36,354 bases of DNA from a virus, in IMG/VR virus record IMGVR_UViG_3300043823_000564, positions 1 through 36,354 of that record; one strand, 5' to 3'. Each line of letters begins with the position of its first letter. Position 1 is the first letter of the stretch. The notes under the pieces are model-generated. The model searched no databases. It saw nothing but the letters and a program-made list of their open reading frames with translations, and was not told the DNA's origin. Position numbers and translations under genes: made by a program. Shown here piece after piece: positions 27,919 to 34,952 of the stretch.

Positions 27919-29181
27919 ATGAATTTCAATAAACGCTTTTCAGTTGCACACTTTGATAGATTTCACGGCGACTATTCGAGTATATTTTATACAATAATGA
28001 AAAATGCCAAACCGAGTTATTTGGCTAATATACACGACATTTATTTTGGAAAATTTTTCTATTATGAATATAACGGAGAACAAAAACGTTGTGGCAATCC
28101 GATGGGAGTTGAAGCCAGCGATGAGCAAGTAGATTACTTGTTTAGATTGCAAGAAGAGACCGGTGTTGAAATTAGTTTAACATTTAATACAGTTGAAGTT
28201 CCGCACGAAGTAGCGTTTGACCCAAAAATAACTGAACAATTTGTTGAATGGATTGGTAGTTACTATGATCGCGGATTGCGTAGTTGCACAATAAGCAGTG
28301 AACACATCATGCGGATGGGATGGTTGCAAGATCGTTGTCCAGATATGCGTTGGAAATCAACAGTTAATCAAATCTGCGCTGATGCACAACAATTCATTGA
28401 TATGGCATACTTAGGTTATAACACTATTAACTTAGATCGTAGCTTGAACAGAAACATTAAAGAATTAAAACGCATTAAACGTGCTCAAGATTATCTCAAC
28501 AGTAAAAATCCAAAGAAAAAAGTATTAACAGTATTGTTAGTAGCCGAAGCTTGCATTTATCATTGTCCATTTAAGAAAGAACATGATAGTGTTGGCGAAG
28601 TTATTAGCGGAAGCTATTTTAGAGATTACGCAGATTTGAGTTGTAATGCATGGCGCAATGTTCCGGAGTTTGCTGCAAGTCCTCGCTCGGGAATTAATAT
28701 TGTTGCTAATACTAAAGAAACATTTAAACAATATGGAGATTTAGTAGACATATTTAAATATTCTGGACGTTTAACAGATGCAAGTCATATTCCGTCAGAA
28801 GCAAAACATTTAAGAGCTTCGTGGTATTTTGCACAAGGCAAGAGTAAATTTAAACAAGCAACTACTGTTGGCACAACAATTTTTGCAGATGACTTTGCAG
28901 AAATCTACGAAAACAATCTTGGTCCAATACACGATTGGTTACCGGGGTGGATTGATACACGCTTGTCGGTTGATGACTGGCGCACAACGTATAAACCATA
29001 TGATACAATATGGGCAACGCCACCGGGACAAAAATTAGAAAAACTATTATTAAATTGTCGCAGTCAATGTTGGGATTGTCACGAATGTGAGAAAGTATTT
29101 GGCATGCAAGAAGTTGATTCTGCGCTACAAATGCGTAAAGTATACACACCACCAACTATGATATTGCGGGATATGCGATGA
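27919..29181 (+). CDS. U32-like Fe-S TIM-barrel protein, probable tailoring enzyme
   Basis: 420 residues, start supported by AGGAC 10 bases upstream. The first 300 residues have the alternating pattern of a TIM barrel. A Cys pair C212-x3-C216 in EACIYHCPFKKEH follows a NLDRSLNRN segment, and the C-terminus has a four-Cys cluster C380-x3-C384-x2-C387-x2-C390 (CRSQCWDCHEC). This arrangement recalls the U32 peptidase-like superfamily, whose studied members (RlhA, TrhP, UbiU/UbiV) hold 4Fe-4S clusters and take part in hydroxylation of RNA or ubiquinone precursors, not proteolysis. The canonical radical-SAM CxxxCxxC is not at the N-terminus. It overlaps the next gene by ATGA, implying translational coupling. 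Family placement is from pattern memory and moderate; substrate is unknown. Confidence 0.55.
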   Translation: MNFNKRFSVAHFDRFHGDYSSIFYTIMKNAKPSYLANIHDIYFGKFFYYEYNGEQKRCGNPMGVEASDEQVDYLFRLQEETGVEISLTFNTVEVPHEVAFDPKITEQFVEWIGSYYDRGLRSCTISSEHIMRMGWLQDRCPDMRWKSTVNQICADAQQFIDMAYLGYNTINLDRSLNRNIKELKRIKRAQDYLNSKNPKKKVLTVLLVAEACIYHCPFKKEHDSVGEVISGSYFRDYADLSCNAWRNVPEFAASPRSGINIVANTKETFKQYGDLVDIFKYSGRLTDASHIPSEAKHLRASWYFAQGKSKFKQATTVGTTIFADDFAEIYENNLGPIHDWLPGWIDTRLSVDDWRTTYKPYDTIWATPPGQKLEKLLLNCRSQCWDCHECEKVFGMQEVDSALQMRKVYTPPTMILRDMR

Positions 29182-29768
29182 ATGATATAAAAATATTTGA
29201 TAATGTATTACCTAAAGGTTATGCAGACCAAATCGAATTAGATATTTCTCGCACAGGATTTCCGTGGTTTTATATTGATGATGTTACTAATAAAAATTAT
29301 GGGAATAATGCGGGCTTAGTGCATCCGGCTTATGATTTCAATGAAGAACCGAGTCAATGGCATCCATTTATTAGACCGTTAATATATACAGTTGAAGAAT
29401 TGAATCAAGTTCCGATTACTCAATTATTAAGAATACGTGTGGGACTCTTGACAAAAAACAATGGAGATAGTAGTATATACAATACTCCGCACATAGATTT
29501 TACTGTTCCGCATTATACAGCGTGTTATTATGTTAATGACAGTGATGGAGATACTGTAATATTTGATCAAAAACTTTCGGACTTGGGTTCTGCAGAACAT
29601 AATGAACAGAATATAAAAAAATATGTAGAGCAGGCAAAATTTACAGTTGCTAAGAGATGTTCGCCTAATAAAAATAGTCTTTGTATTTTTAATGGGGAAA
29701 GATTTCATTCAAGTTCGATGCCCACAACACATAACAAACGTTTCGTAATTTCAATAAATTACCTTTAA
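29178..29768 (+). CDS. 2-oxoglutarate/Fe(II)-dependent oxygenase (prolyl-hydroxylase-like)
   Basis: 196 residues. The facial triad is visible: His105 and Asp107 in TPHIDFTVPHYTACYYVND, and His177 in FNGERFHSSSMPTTHNKR, with Arg188 eleven residues later as probable 2-oxoglutarate carboxylate ligand. Length and the ACYYVNDSDGDTVIFD strand fit the small 2OG oxygenases found in T4-like phages, which resemble prolyl 4-hydroxylases. The enzyme would couple decarboxylation of 2-oxoglutarate to hydroxylation of a protein, peptide or small molecule. The start overlaps the U32-like stop (ATGA), and the halogenase follows after 8 bases, so the three are one translational unit. Substrate unknown. Confidence 0.85.
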   Translation: MNDIKIFDNVLPKGYADQIELDISRTGFPWFYIDDVTNKNYGNNAGLVHPAYDFNEEPSQWHPFIRPLIYTVEELNQVPITQLLRIRVGLLTKNNGDSSIYNTPHIDFTVPHYTACYYVNDSDGDTVIFDQKLSDLGSAEHNEQNIKKYVEQAKFTVAKRCSPNKNSLCIFNGERFHSSSMPTTHNKRFVISINYL

Positions 29769-29776
29769 GGAAAAAA

Positions 29777-31396
29777 ATGTATCATAATATCAAATCAGTT
29801 TTAATTGTAGGCGGCGGATCAAGCGGTTGGATGACTGCTGCTGCTATTGCTAAACGTTTACCAAACATTAAATTAACATTAGTGGAAAGTCCTAATATTC
29901 CCACTATTGGTGTTGGTGAAAGTACAATTGGTCATATCAATCAATTTTTAGATTTGTTAGAATTAAAAGATGAAGATTGGATGCCACATTGTAATGCAAC
30001 CTATAAGACATCTATCAAGTTTTTAGACTTTAGAGAAAATCCTACAGAAAAACCACACACTTTTCATTATCCTTTTGGTATATTTGATTTCACTGATAAG
30101 CCGCGTAATCTTATGGATTGGTTCTTAGCCAGACTCAATGATCCAAGCATCGATTGTAGTAATTTTGCTGAATTCTATCATGACAGTATATTAATGACGG
30201 ATAAAAATAAACTTACACGCAACGAAGATTTTAAATTGCGCGGATTTGATTTTAGATATGATACAGCATACCACATGGATGCTACAGCATTTGGTATGTA
30301 TTTGCGTGATCATATTTGTTTACCGTCTGGTATGACACACATCTTAGATACAGTAACAGATGCTACATTAGATGCCAATGGATGCATTAATCAGATTTTA
30401 ACAGAAAATTCTGGGCCATTGACTGCTGACCTTTATGTTGACTGCACCGGATTCAAATCCCTATTGCTTGAACAAAAAATGGGAGTTGAATTCAAACCAT
30501 TTAAGAGTACTTTATTAAATGATAGTGCTATTGCAACAACTATTCCGTATATTGACAAACCGGCAGAAATGGAAAATTATACTAGCTGTACTGCAATTGA
30601 GTGTGGGTGGGTATGGAATATTCCACTGTGGCATCGTATTGGTACAGGATATGTGTACTCAAGTGATTTTGCTACTCAAGCAGAAGCTGAAGAACAGTTT
30701 AGACGTCATCTGGCTAGCAACCGCATGATTTTCGGTGATGCAAAACGTGCAGAAGCAGCCGAGTTAAGACATATTAAAATGAAGCACGGTGTACATGACC
30801 ATGCATGGGAGAAAAATGTTGTTGGTGTGGGATTATCCAATGGATTCATTGAACCGCTTGAATCAACAGGTTTAATGTTAACCCACGAAGCTATTGTTAA
30901 ATTAGTGTCGACGCTTACAATGCGCAACGGGCATGTTACACAGTTTGATGTTGATTTATTTAACCATGCATTTAGTGAACAAATTCTTGGATTTAAAGAT
31001 TTTATTAGCCAGCACTATGCATTAAGTATGCGTAACGATACACCATATTGGAAAAAAATTACCGGCGAGATATCATTCAGTCCACAAATGAATCATTTTG
31101 ACGCAGAATTATATAACTCATACCCGGATTTAGCATATCGCTTACACCGTTCGAGATTATTTGACACAGCAATGTCGGGGATTGTATATATAGCTGCGGG
31201 AATGGGATATAGCCCAATGGATAAAGCTAATAAAGATTTCTTAGATAAGAAATATAATGAAAATCCAGATTCGGCAACTGAAGTATATAACAAATGGTTG
31301 CAACATAGAGATGATGTGTTAGCAGAAATCGAAAAAATGCCTACGCACTATGAATTTTTAAAAACAGAAATACATATGAATAACAATCCTGATTAA
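29777..31396 (+). CDS. FAD-dependent tryptophan-halogenase-like protein
   Basis: 539 residues, usual length for flavin-dependent halogenases, with AAGGAAAAAA just before the start. Visible hallmarks: the FAD-binding GGGSSGWM at 12-19; PTIGVGEST at 42-50; the lysine of YKTSIKF (Lys77), matching PrnA Lys79 that handles hypochlorous acid; the halogenase signature W278-V-W280-N-I282-P283; and EPLES at 359-363, whose Glu362/Ser363 match PrnA Glu346/Ser347. It should oxidise halide with FADH2 and O2 and halogenate an electron-rich aromatic; cyanophage Syn10 VirX1 is a known viral relative in function. No flavin reductase lies in the window, so host FADH2 is presumably used. Its stop is shared in a hairpin loop with the convergent Nudix gene. 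True substrate and halide unknown. Confidence 0.9.
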   Translation: MYHNIKSVLIVGGGSSGWMTAAAIAKRLPNIKLTLVESPNIPTIGVGESTIGHINQFLDLLELKDEDWMPHCNATYKTSIKFLDFRENPTEKPHTFHYPFGIFDFTDKPRNLMDWFLARLNDPSIDCSNFAEFYHDSILMTDKNKLTRNEDFKLRGFDFRYDTAYHMDATAFGMYLRDHICLPSGMTHILDTVTDATLDANGCINQILTENSGPLTADLYVDCTGFKSLLLEQKMGVEFKPFKSTLLNDSAIATTIPYIDKPAEMENYTSCTAIECGWVWNIPLWHRIGTGYVYSSDFATQAEAEEQFRRHLASNRMIFGDAKRAEAAELRHIKMKHGVHDHAWEKNVVGVGLSNGFIEPLESTGLMLTHEAIVKLVSTLTMRNGHVTQFDVDLFNHAFSEQILGFKDFISQHYALSMRNDTPYWKKITGEISFSPQMNHFDAELYNSYPDLAYRLHRSRLFDTAMSGIVYIAAGMGYSPMDKANKDFLDKKYNENPDSATEVYNKWLQHRDDVLAEIEKMPTHYEFLKTEIHMNNNPD

Positions 31397-31406
31397 CTCA
31401 GGATTG
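31384..31406. terminator. Hairpin at the convergent gene junction
   Basis: A 9-bp perfect stem CAATCCTGA / TCAGGATTG encloses TTAAC. The loop's TTAA supplies the stop codon of the halogenase on the plus strand and of the Nudix gene on the minus strand. U-tracts are weak on both sides, so bidirectional termination is plausible but not certain. Confidence 0.6.
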
Positions 31407-31821
31407 ATTCTAACGTCTTAATTTTCTTTTTAACAATATCAAAATTAAAACTGCGCCATAGACCGGGATGTAACGGTCTAGGGTGATCATCCAATTCAAC
31501 CCAACAGTATCCGCGATGTTCATCGTTTAACGCAGGAACAAATTCACGATCGCAATCCACTAAGAAAGTATAGTAAACAAATTTACGATTGTCTGCTGTA
31601 AACGTTTCCAATGGAATAAATTTCTTCTTAGTAAAATCCTGTCCAATCTCTTCTTGTATCTCGCGAACTAATGCTTGTATAACAGTTTCACCGCCATCAA
31701 TCTTGCCGCCAACTATACCCCATTGACCAGCACTACGATGTTTATTACGTAACAAGAAAAGATAACGATTGGTTGATTTGGCATAGACTAATGCGCCCAC
31801 ACCTTCTGTATGGTCAGCCAT
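31393..31821 (-). CDS. Nudix hydrolase
   Basis: 142 residues with a complete Nudix box at 39-61: Gly39, Glu45, Arg53-Glu54, Glu57-Glu58 and Gly60 (GGKIDGGE...REIQEEIGQ), the Mg-binding catalytic helix. The preceding QWGIVGGK strand is also typical. Nudix enzymes hydrolyse nucleoside diphosphates linked to another moiety; in phages the roles include dNTP clean-up, ADP-ribose turnover or mRNA decapping. The substrate cannot be read from the sequence. The start overlaps the gp15 stop by one base (TAATG), so it is translated with the neck/tail genes, an unusual late-operon position for a nucleotide enzyme. It ends at the convergent hairpin. Confidence 0.9.
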   Translation of the reverse strand: MADHTEGVGALVYAKSTNRYLFLLRNKHRSAGQWGIVGGKIDGGETVIQALVREIQEEIGQDFTKKKFIPLETFTADNRKFVYYTFLVDCDREFVPALNDEHRGYCWVELDDHPRPLHPGLWRSFNFDIVKKKIKTLESILS

Positions 31822-33212
31822 TAGATTACTAAACTCCAGGATCCTGGGCGATATATACCCAATCCAGCAACTACCCAGTTACTACCTGTCCACTCATATT
31901 GTGAATTAGTGTTCATATTAGTAATGTACTGTATGCCCGGATTGTTTTCACTATCAAACGCAACTACCCAATAGCTACCATTGTATTGAATGATATCATT
32001 GGCATTAGCTACTAAATTAGTACCAGCAGGGCCATTCCATGCAGTACCGGTTACAGTATCGTTGGACCCAATTGGATTTACTATTAGATATCTTGTACCT
32101 GAACTGATACCGGTTAAGTATGTTTGTACATTTACGTTATATGGGTCAATAATAGCATTAACCGCAGGCAATGTGTTAGCTGGTGATGTTTGAGAGTCTG
32201 GGCTAAACAATAGCTGTGTGCCATTGGTTGGATTAAACGCAACAGTACCAACTAATTCATGTGGGCCATCAGGATATTCAAACGTTAAACGAACTTGACT
32301 GGTGCCATTAACTAATTTACCGTAGAGATTAATTAAATTTTCCCACGGTGCTGGAGTACCTTCTGTGCCGTCGCCGGAGATAGTTGAATATAGTGTTAAA
32401 TATCCTGTAGTACTTGGTCCCGACGGTCCGCTGTACACAACAGAGTAATTCATTGGTGTATAACGTAATTGACTTGTGCTGGCAATATCGATGATATCAC
32501 CCGAGAAGCTACCTGTATCATCATAAATGTTAGCAATAATTTGTTGCACAACTCCGCCCTTTTGTACCTTGGCTGGTGTACTAATCCAAATTGGCATTTC
32601 AAATTCAAGTGTAGCGATATCAATAGTAACATCATCGCTGGCCATTGGGATTGATCTGTTTGTATAAGTAGTGCTAACTATTTCGGCAACAGTTAAGCTG
32701 GTCCAATCGACATAATTATCTGTGCTTTGTATTTCAAAGCCGGGATTAAACAGTGGAGTAATTTGTTCAATGAGTTGCCATTTTTGATCTAAGTTGCTGG
32801 TCCAAATATCTAACTTCATTGATAGTTTATACGGAGCAGGCATATATCTACTAACAGTATATTGGCCATCTTGTGTGCCGGTATATTGTTGTGTAGTAGC
32901 ATCGTATACTTGTTCGCGAATACGCATAGTGCCTTCGTAATACGGATTTAATAAACGAGAACGATCGTAATTTAACGCAGAAACATATACAGCCATAGCA
33001 GGAACAGCACTTAGCATATTCTCACTGTTGTTTTTTAAGATAACGCTGGCTTGGCGACTTGGGTCTCCATAATAAACAGGTACAGTTTGTAGTGTTTTGG
33101 AACCATCAGAATCTTGTCCAAATTCAACTTGGAAATTTGATACCATACGAATAAACTGTATGATAAATCTACGGACTTGTCCGTCATAGTGGAATGGGAC
33201 TACATTTGCCAT
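31821..33212 (-). CDS. 15: Tail sheath stabiliser/completion protein, T4 gp15-like, with enlarged C-terminus
   Basis: 463 residues against 272 in T4 gp15. The first 240 residues follow the gp15 pattern: VRRFIIQFIRMVSNFQVEF, TVPVYYGDPSRQ, SRYMPAPYKLSMKLDIWTSN, QLIEQITPLFNPGFEI, and EFEMPIWISTPAKV, matching T4 blocks such as YNPSPIKMIYELSIFTR and VEQILPYFQPHF. Gp15 forms the hexameric ring that caps the tail tube and sheath and joins the neck. The remaining 220 residues are extra beta-rich sequence with two Y/W-rich motifs (IIQYNGSYWVV, QYEWTGSNWVV) like those in phage fibre proteins. It follows gp14 by 2 bases, the T4 order. Assignment by motif comparison from memory. Confidence 0.75.
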   Translation of the reverse strand: MANVVPFHYDGQVRRFIIQFIRMVSNFQVEFGQDSDGSKTLQTVPVYYGDPSRQASVILKNNSENMLSAVPAMAVYVSALNYDRSRLLNPYYEGTMRIREQVYDATTQQYTGTQDGQYTVSRYMPAPYKLSMKLDIWTSNLDQKWQLIEQITPLFNPGFEIQSTDNYVDWTSLTVAEIVSTTYTNRSIPMASDDVTIDIATLEFEMPIWISTPAKVQKGGVVQQIIANIYDDTGSFSGDIIDIASTSQLRYTPMNYSVVYSGPSGPSTTGYLTLYSTISGDGTEGTPAPWENLINLYGKLVNGTSQVRLTFEYPDGPHELVGTVAFNPTNGTQLLFSPDSQTSPANTLPAVNAIIDPYNVNVQTYLTGISSGTRYLIVNPIGSNDTVTGTAWNGPAGTNLVANANDIIQYNGSYWVVAFDSENNPGIQYITNMNTNSQYEWTGSNWVVAGLGIYRPGSWSLVI

Positions 33213-33214
33213 TG

Positions 33215-34597
33215 TTAACTCTCGTTATTATCTGCCTTAGGTGTTAACACACGGCTTAACGGCTGTAGCGTTGGCTGTGTTACACCTTGACTGTTTGTAT
33301 ACGTTGTAGTGTTATTTACATAACCCATACGTTGACTTAAATTATTTGTAGCACCTGGTGTTAAGTTAGTGCGAACAGCATCTTCAATCTTAACCCAGAA
33401 ATTGCCATTGTATCTAAATAATCGATTTGGTAAGTAATCCAAGCGTAAGAAGTAATCACCCTGGGTTGGGTTAGTTGGGAAAGCAACTCCGGCACCTGTT
33501 GGTAAACCATTTGGCGCAGAACCGTCGCCGGTTAAGTAACCTTCAATCTTACTTAATGGGCTACCCGGGCCTTGATCTGCTGTATCATGTGCATTGTCTG
33601 CTGTGATTAAATTATCATCAGCAGTTAAAGGATCGCTAACAGGCTCTGTAGCATCTTCGTTAGTTGGTAACGTGTATAAATCTGCGGTATTATACCCAGC
33701 TGTGGGAACATCAACTTCTGCTTGAGCAATAATACTTTGATTAATATCCAAGTAAGTATTGTAAGTAGATAATATTTGTCCAACAGTATCACTGGAACCG
33801 ACCCCGGCTTTGACATTGTTTAGAATGTCTTTGTATTCTTGTGCATCCACTAAAGGATTTAACTTAACACGCCATAAATGTGGCCACCACGTTGGACTAA
33901 AGCCTTCTGCGGCAAAACTTGCATCACCAACAACATAATAACGTTTCAATGCTGTTGGTAAGTCTGTGTCTAACCCGTCGTAATCTTTTAAGTGTTGCAA
34001 TTCTAATACGTCACCGGACATTAACTTACGTCCGATCATGTCAACCATGTCGCGTAAATGGAATGTCATAAAGATAGTGCCAGTTTGTAAGAATAAACCA
34101 AATTGGCTTAAATCAAAATCCTGATCGGCACGTTGATAATGTCCACGCATAGTATAAACTGTGGTATCATACTTGCGATCACGATTTTCTAAGAATAATA
34201 AATCTTGTATATTTTTTTCACTTTGGTTAGCGTAGCTTGGTTGTGTAGCATCATCGCTAAATCCGATATTGACGCTGGTACCAATCGGTGTGGCTACGTT
34301 AGCACTTAATGTTACTGAAGTAGTTGTCATTGCAACAACTTGTGTATTCTGTGGAATGCCGGGACCGTTTACAAAATCGCCAATATTTACACCTGTGGTA
34401 TTTGTAAACACTAATGGAGAATTTACTCCAGTTTGGGTAGCACTTGTAGATAATTGTGTGCCTTGGGCAGTTGGGCCAAGATACTTGTTTAATAATACAC
34501 CAGTGCCGCCAACAGTAAACATTTCGGATATACGACGGTCAAAAAACTTGAAGTCGTTTGTATGTTTTCCGTCTTTCCAAAGTGATAATCTTGCCAT
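33215..34597 (-). CDS. 14: Neck (head-completion) protein, T4 gp14-like, with inserted and appended domains
   Basis: 460 residues against 256 in T4 gp14. The conserved core lies at about 130-270: EKNIQDLLFLENRDRKYD, FDLSQFGLFLQTGTIF, RKLMSGDVLELQHLKDYD, RYYVVGDASFAAEGFSP and HLWRVKLNPL, paralleling the FGMQVQDEVTLSI...EGDLIYFP...LFEINWVEPY order of T4 gp14. Gp14 works with gp13 in the neck that receives the tail. Residues about 45-120 are a Thr/Val-rich beta insertion (IPQNTQVVAMTTTSVTLSAN), and the C-terminus adds a DYFLRLDYLPNRLFRYNGNFW segment. The gene is preceded by AGGATTT and a late-promoter box on this strand, and gp15 follows directly. Synteny with gp15 raises confidence. Confidence 0.65.
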   Translation of the reverse strand: MARLSLWKDGKHTNDFKFFDRRISEMFTVGGTGVLLNKYLGPTAQGTQLSTSATQTGVNSPLVFTNTTGVNIGDFVNGPGIPQNTQVVAMTTTSVTLSANVATPIGTSVNIGFSDDATQPSYANQSEKNIQDLLFLENRDRKYDTTVYTMRGHYQRADQDFDLSQFGLFLQTGTIFMTFHLRDMVDMIGRKLMSGDVLELQHLKDYDGLDTDLPTALKRYYVVGDASFAAEGFSPTWWPHLWRVKLNPLVDAQEYKDILNNVKAGVGSSDTVGQILSTYNTYLDINQSIIAQAEVDVPTAGYNTADLYTLPTNEDATEPVSDPLTADDNLITADNAHDTADQGPGSPLSKIEGYLTGDGSAPNGLPTGAGVAFPTNPTQGDYFLRLDYLPNRLFRYNGNFWVKIEDAVRTNLTPGATNNLSQRMGYVNNTTTYTNSQGVTQPTLQPLSRVLTPKADNNES

Positions 34598-34618
34598 TCT
34601 AAATCCTGTTATTTGTAG

Positions 34619-34626
34619 TATTTATC
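34619..34626 (-). promoter_or_regulatory. T4-type late promoter box GATAAATA for the gp14-gp15-Nudix operon
   Basis: On the minus strand the box reads GATAAATACTACA, sharing 13 bases with the box at 2882 on the plus strand. It lies 21 bases upstream of the gp14 ATG, leaving a leader with a good AGGA site. Confidence 0.65.
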
Positions 34627-34631
34627 GCCAC

Positions 34632-34660
34632 TTGACCCATAAATGCCAAAATAGTATAAT
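34632..34660 (+). promoter_or_regulatory. Sigma70-type promoter TTGACC-N17-TATAAT
   Basis: The -35 box matches 5 of 6, the spacer is the ideal 17 bp, and the -10 box is perfect. The predicted start site, 7 bases after the -10 box, is the A of the ATG at 34667. It probably acts early, through host RNA polymerase. Confidence 0.8.
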
Positions 34661-34666
34661 AGTAGT

Positions 34667-34927
34667 ATGGAACATAATTCTGAGCTAAAACACCGTTTAG
34701 ATAGTGCTTTTTTTCGCATTATTGAATTAGCTCGCGGAGAACAACGCAGGGATTTACAGCACATGTGGCGCCATGCCCGTAATATGTTTGATTTAATGGA
34801 CCAAGAACTCGTGCAATGCCGTAGAACCCAAAAATACTCAATACGGTATAAAGAGTTTGAAACGCAAATAATAGAGTCCTTGGATACAATTGAAAGTTAT
34901 ATTACTTTTGCTACGTTATTGACATAA
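34667..34927 (+). CDS. Small charged helical protein, function unknown
   Basis: 86 residues, rich in Arg, Glu and Gln, predicted helical throughout (HRLDSAFFRIIELARGEQ, HMWRHARNMFDLMDQEL, FETQIIESLDTIESYI). It has no membrane segment or recognised motif. No Shine-Dalgarno sequence precedes the ATG, and the sigma70 promoter would start the message at the ATG itself, so it may be read as a leaderless mRNA. An internal Met33 has AGGGA ten bases upstream but would remove a third of the protein. As first gene of the early module it could be a small host-modifying or regulatory factor, which is only a positional guess. Confidence 0.65.
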   Translation: MEHNSELKHRLDSAFFRIIELARGEQRRDLQHMWRHARNMFDLMDQELVQCRRTQKYSIRYKEFETQIIESLDTIESYITFATLLT

Positions 34928-34947
34928 AATGGTAATTATTGTATAAT
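34919..34947 (+). promoter_or_regulatory. Consensus sigma70 promoter TTGACA-N17-TATAAT
   Basis: Both hexamers are perfect and the spacer is 17 bp. The -35 box lies in the last two sense codons of the 86-residue gene, and the -10 box ends 5 bases before the exonuclease ATG, so the transcript should begin at or within a base or two of that ATG. Confidence 0.85.
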
Positions 34948-34952
34948 ACATT

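Noticed and set aside
27919-29181. Radical-SAM enzyme as annotation for the Cys-rich protein
   Set aside because: No CxxxCxxC in the N-terminal barrel position; the C-x3-C pair is mid-protein in a CPFKKEH context, and the other Cys cluster is C-terminal, which fits U32-like proteins better.
34269-34688. Plus-strand open frame of 139 codons opposite gp14
   Set aside because: It is a shadow of the gp14 reading frame and overlaps the divergent promoters and the start of the early gene; its product has no family features.
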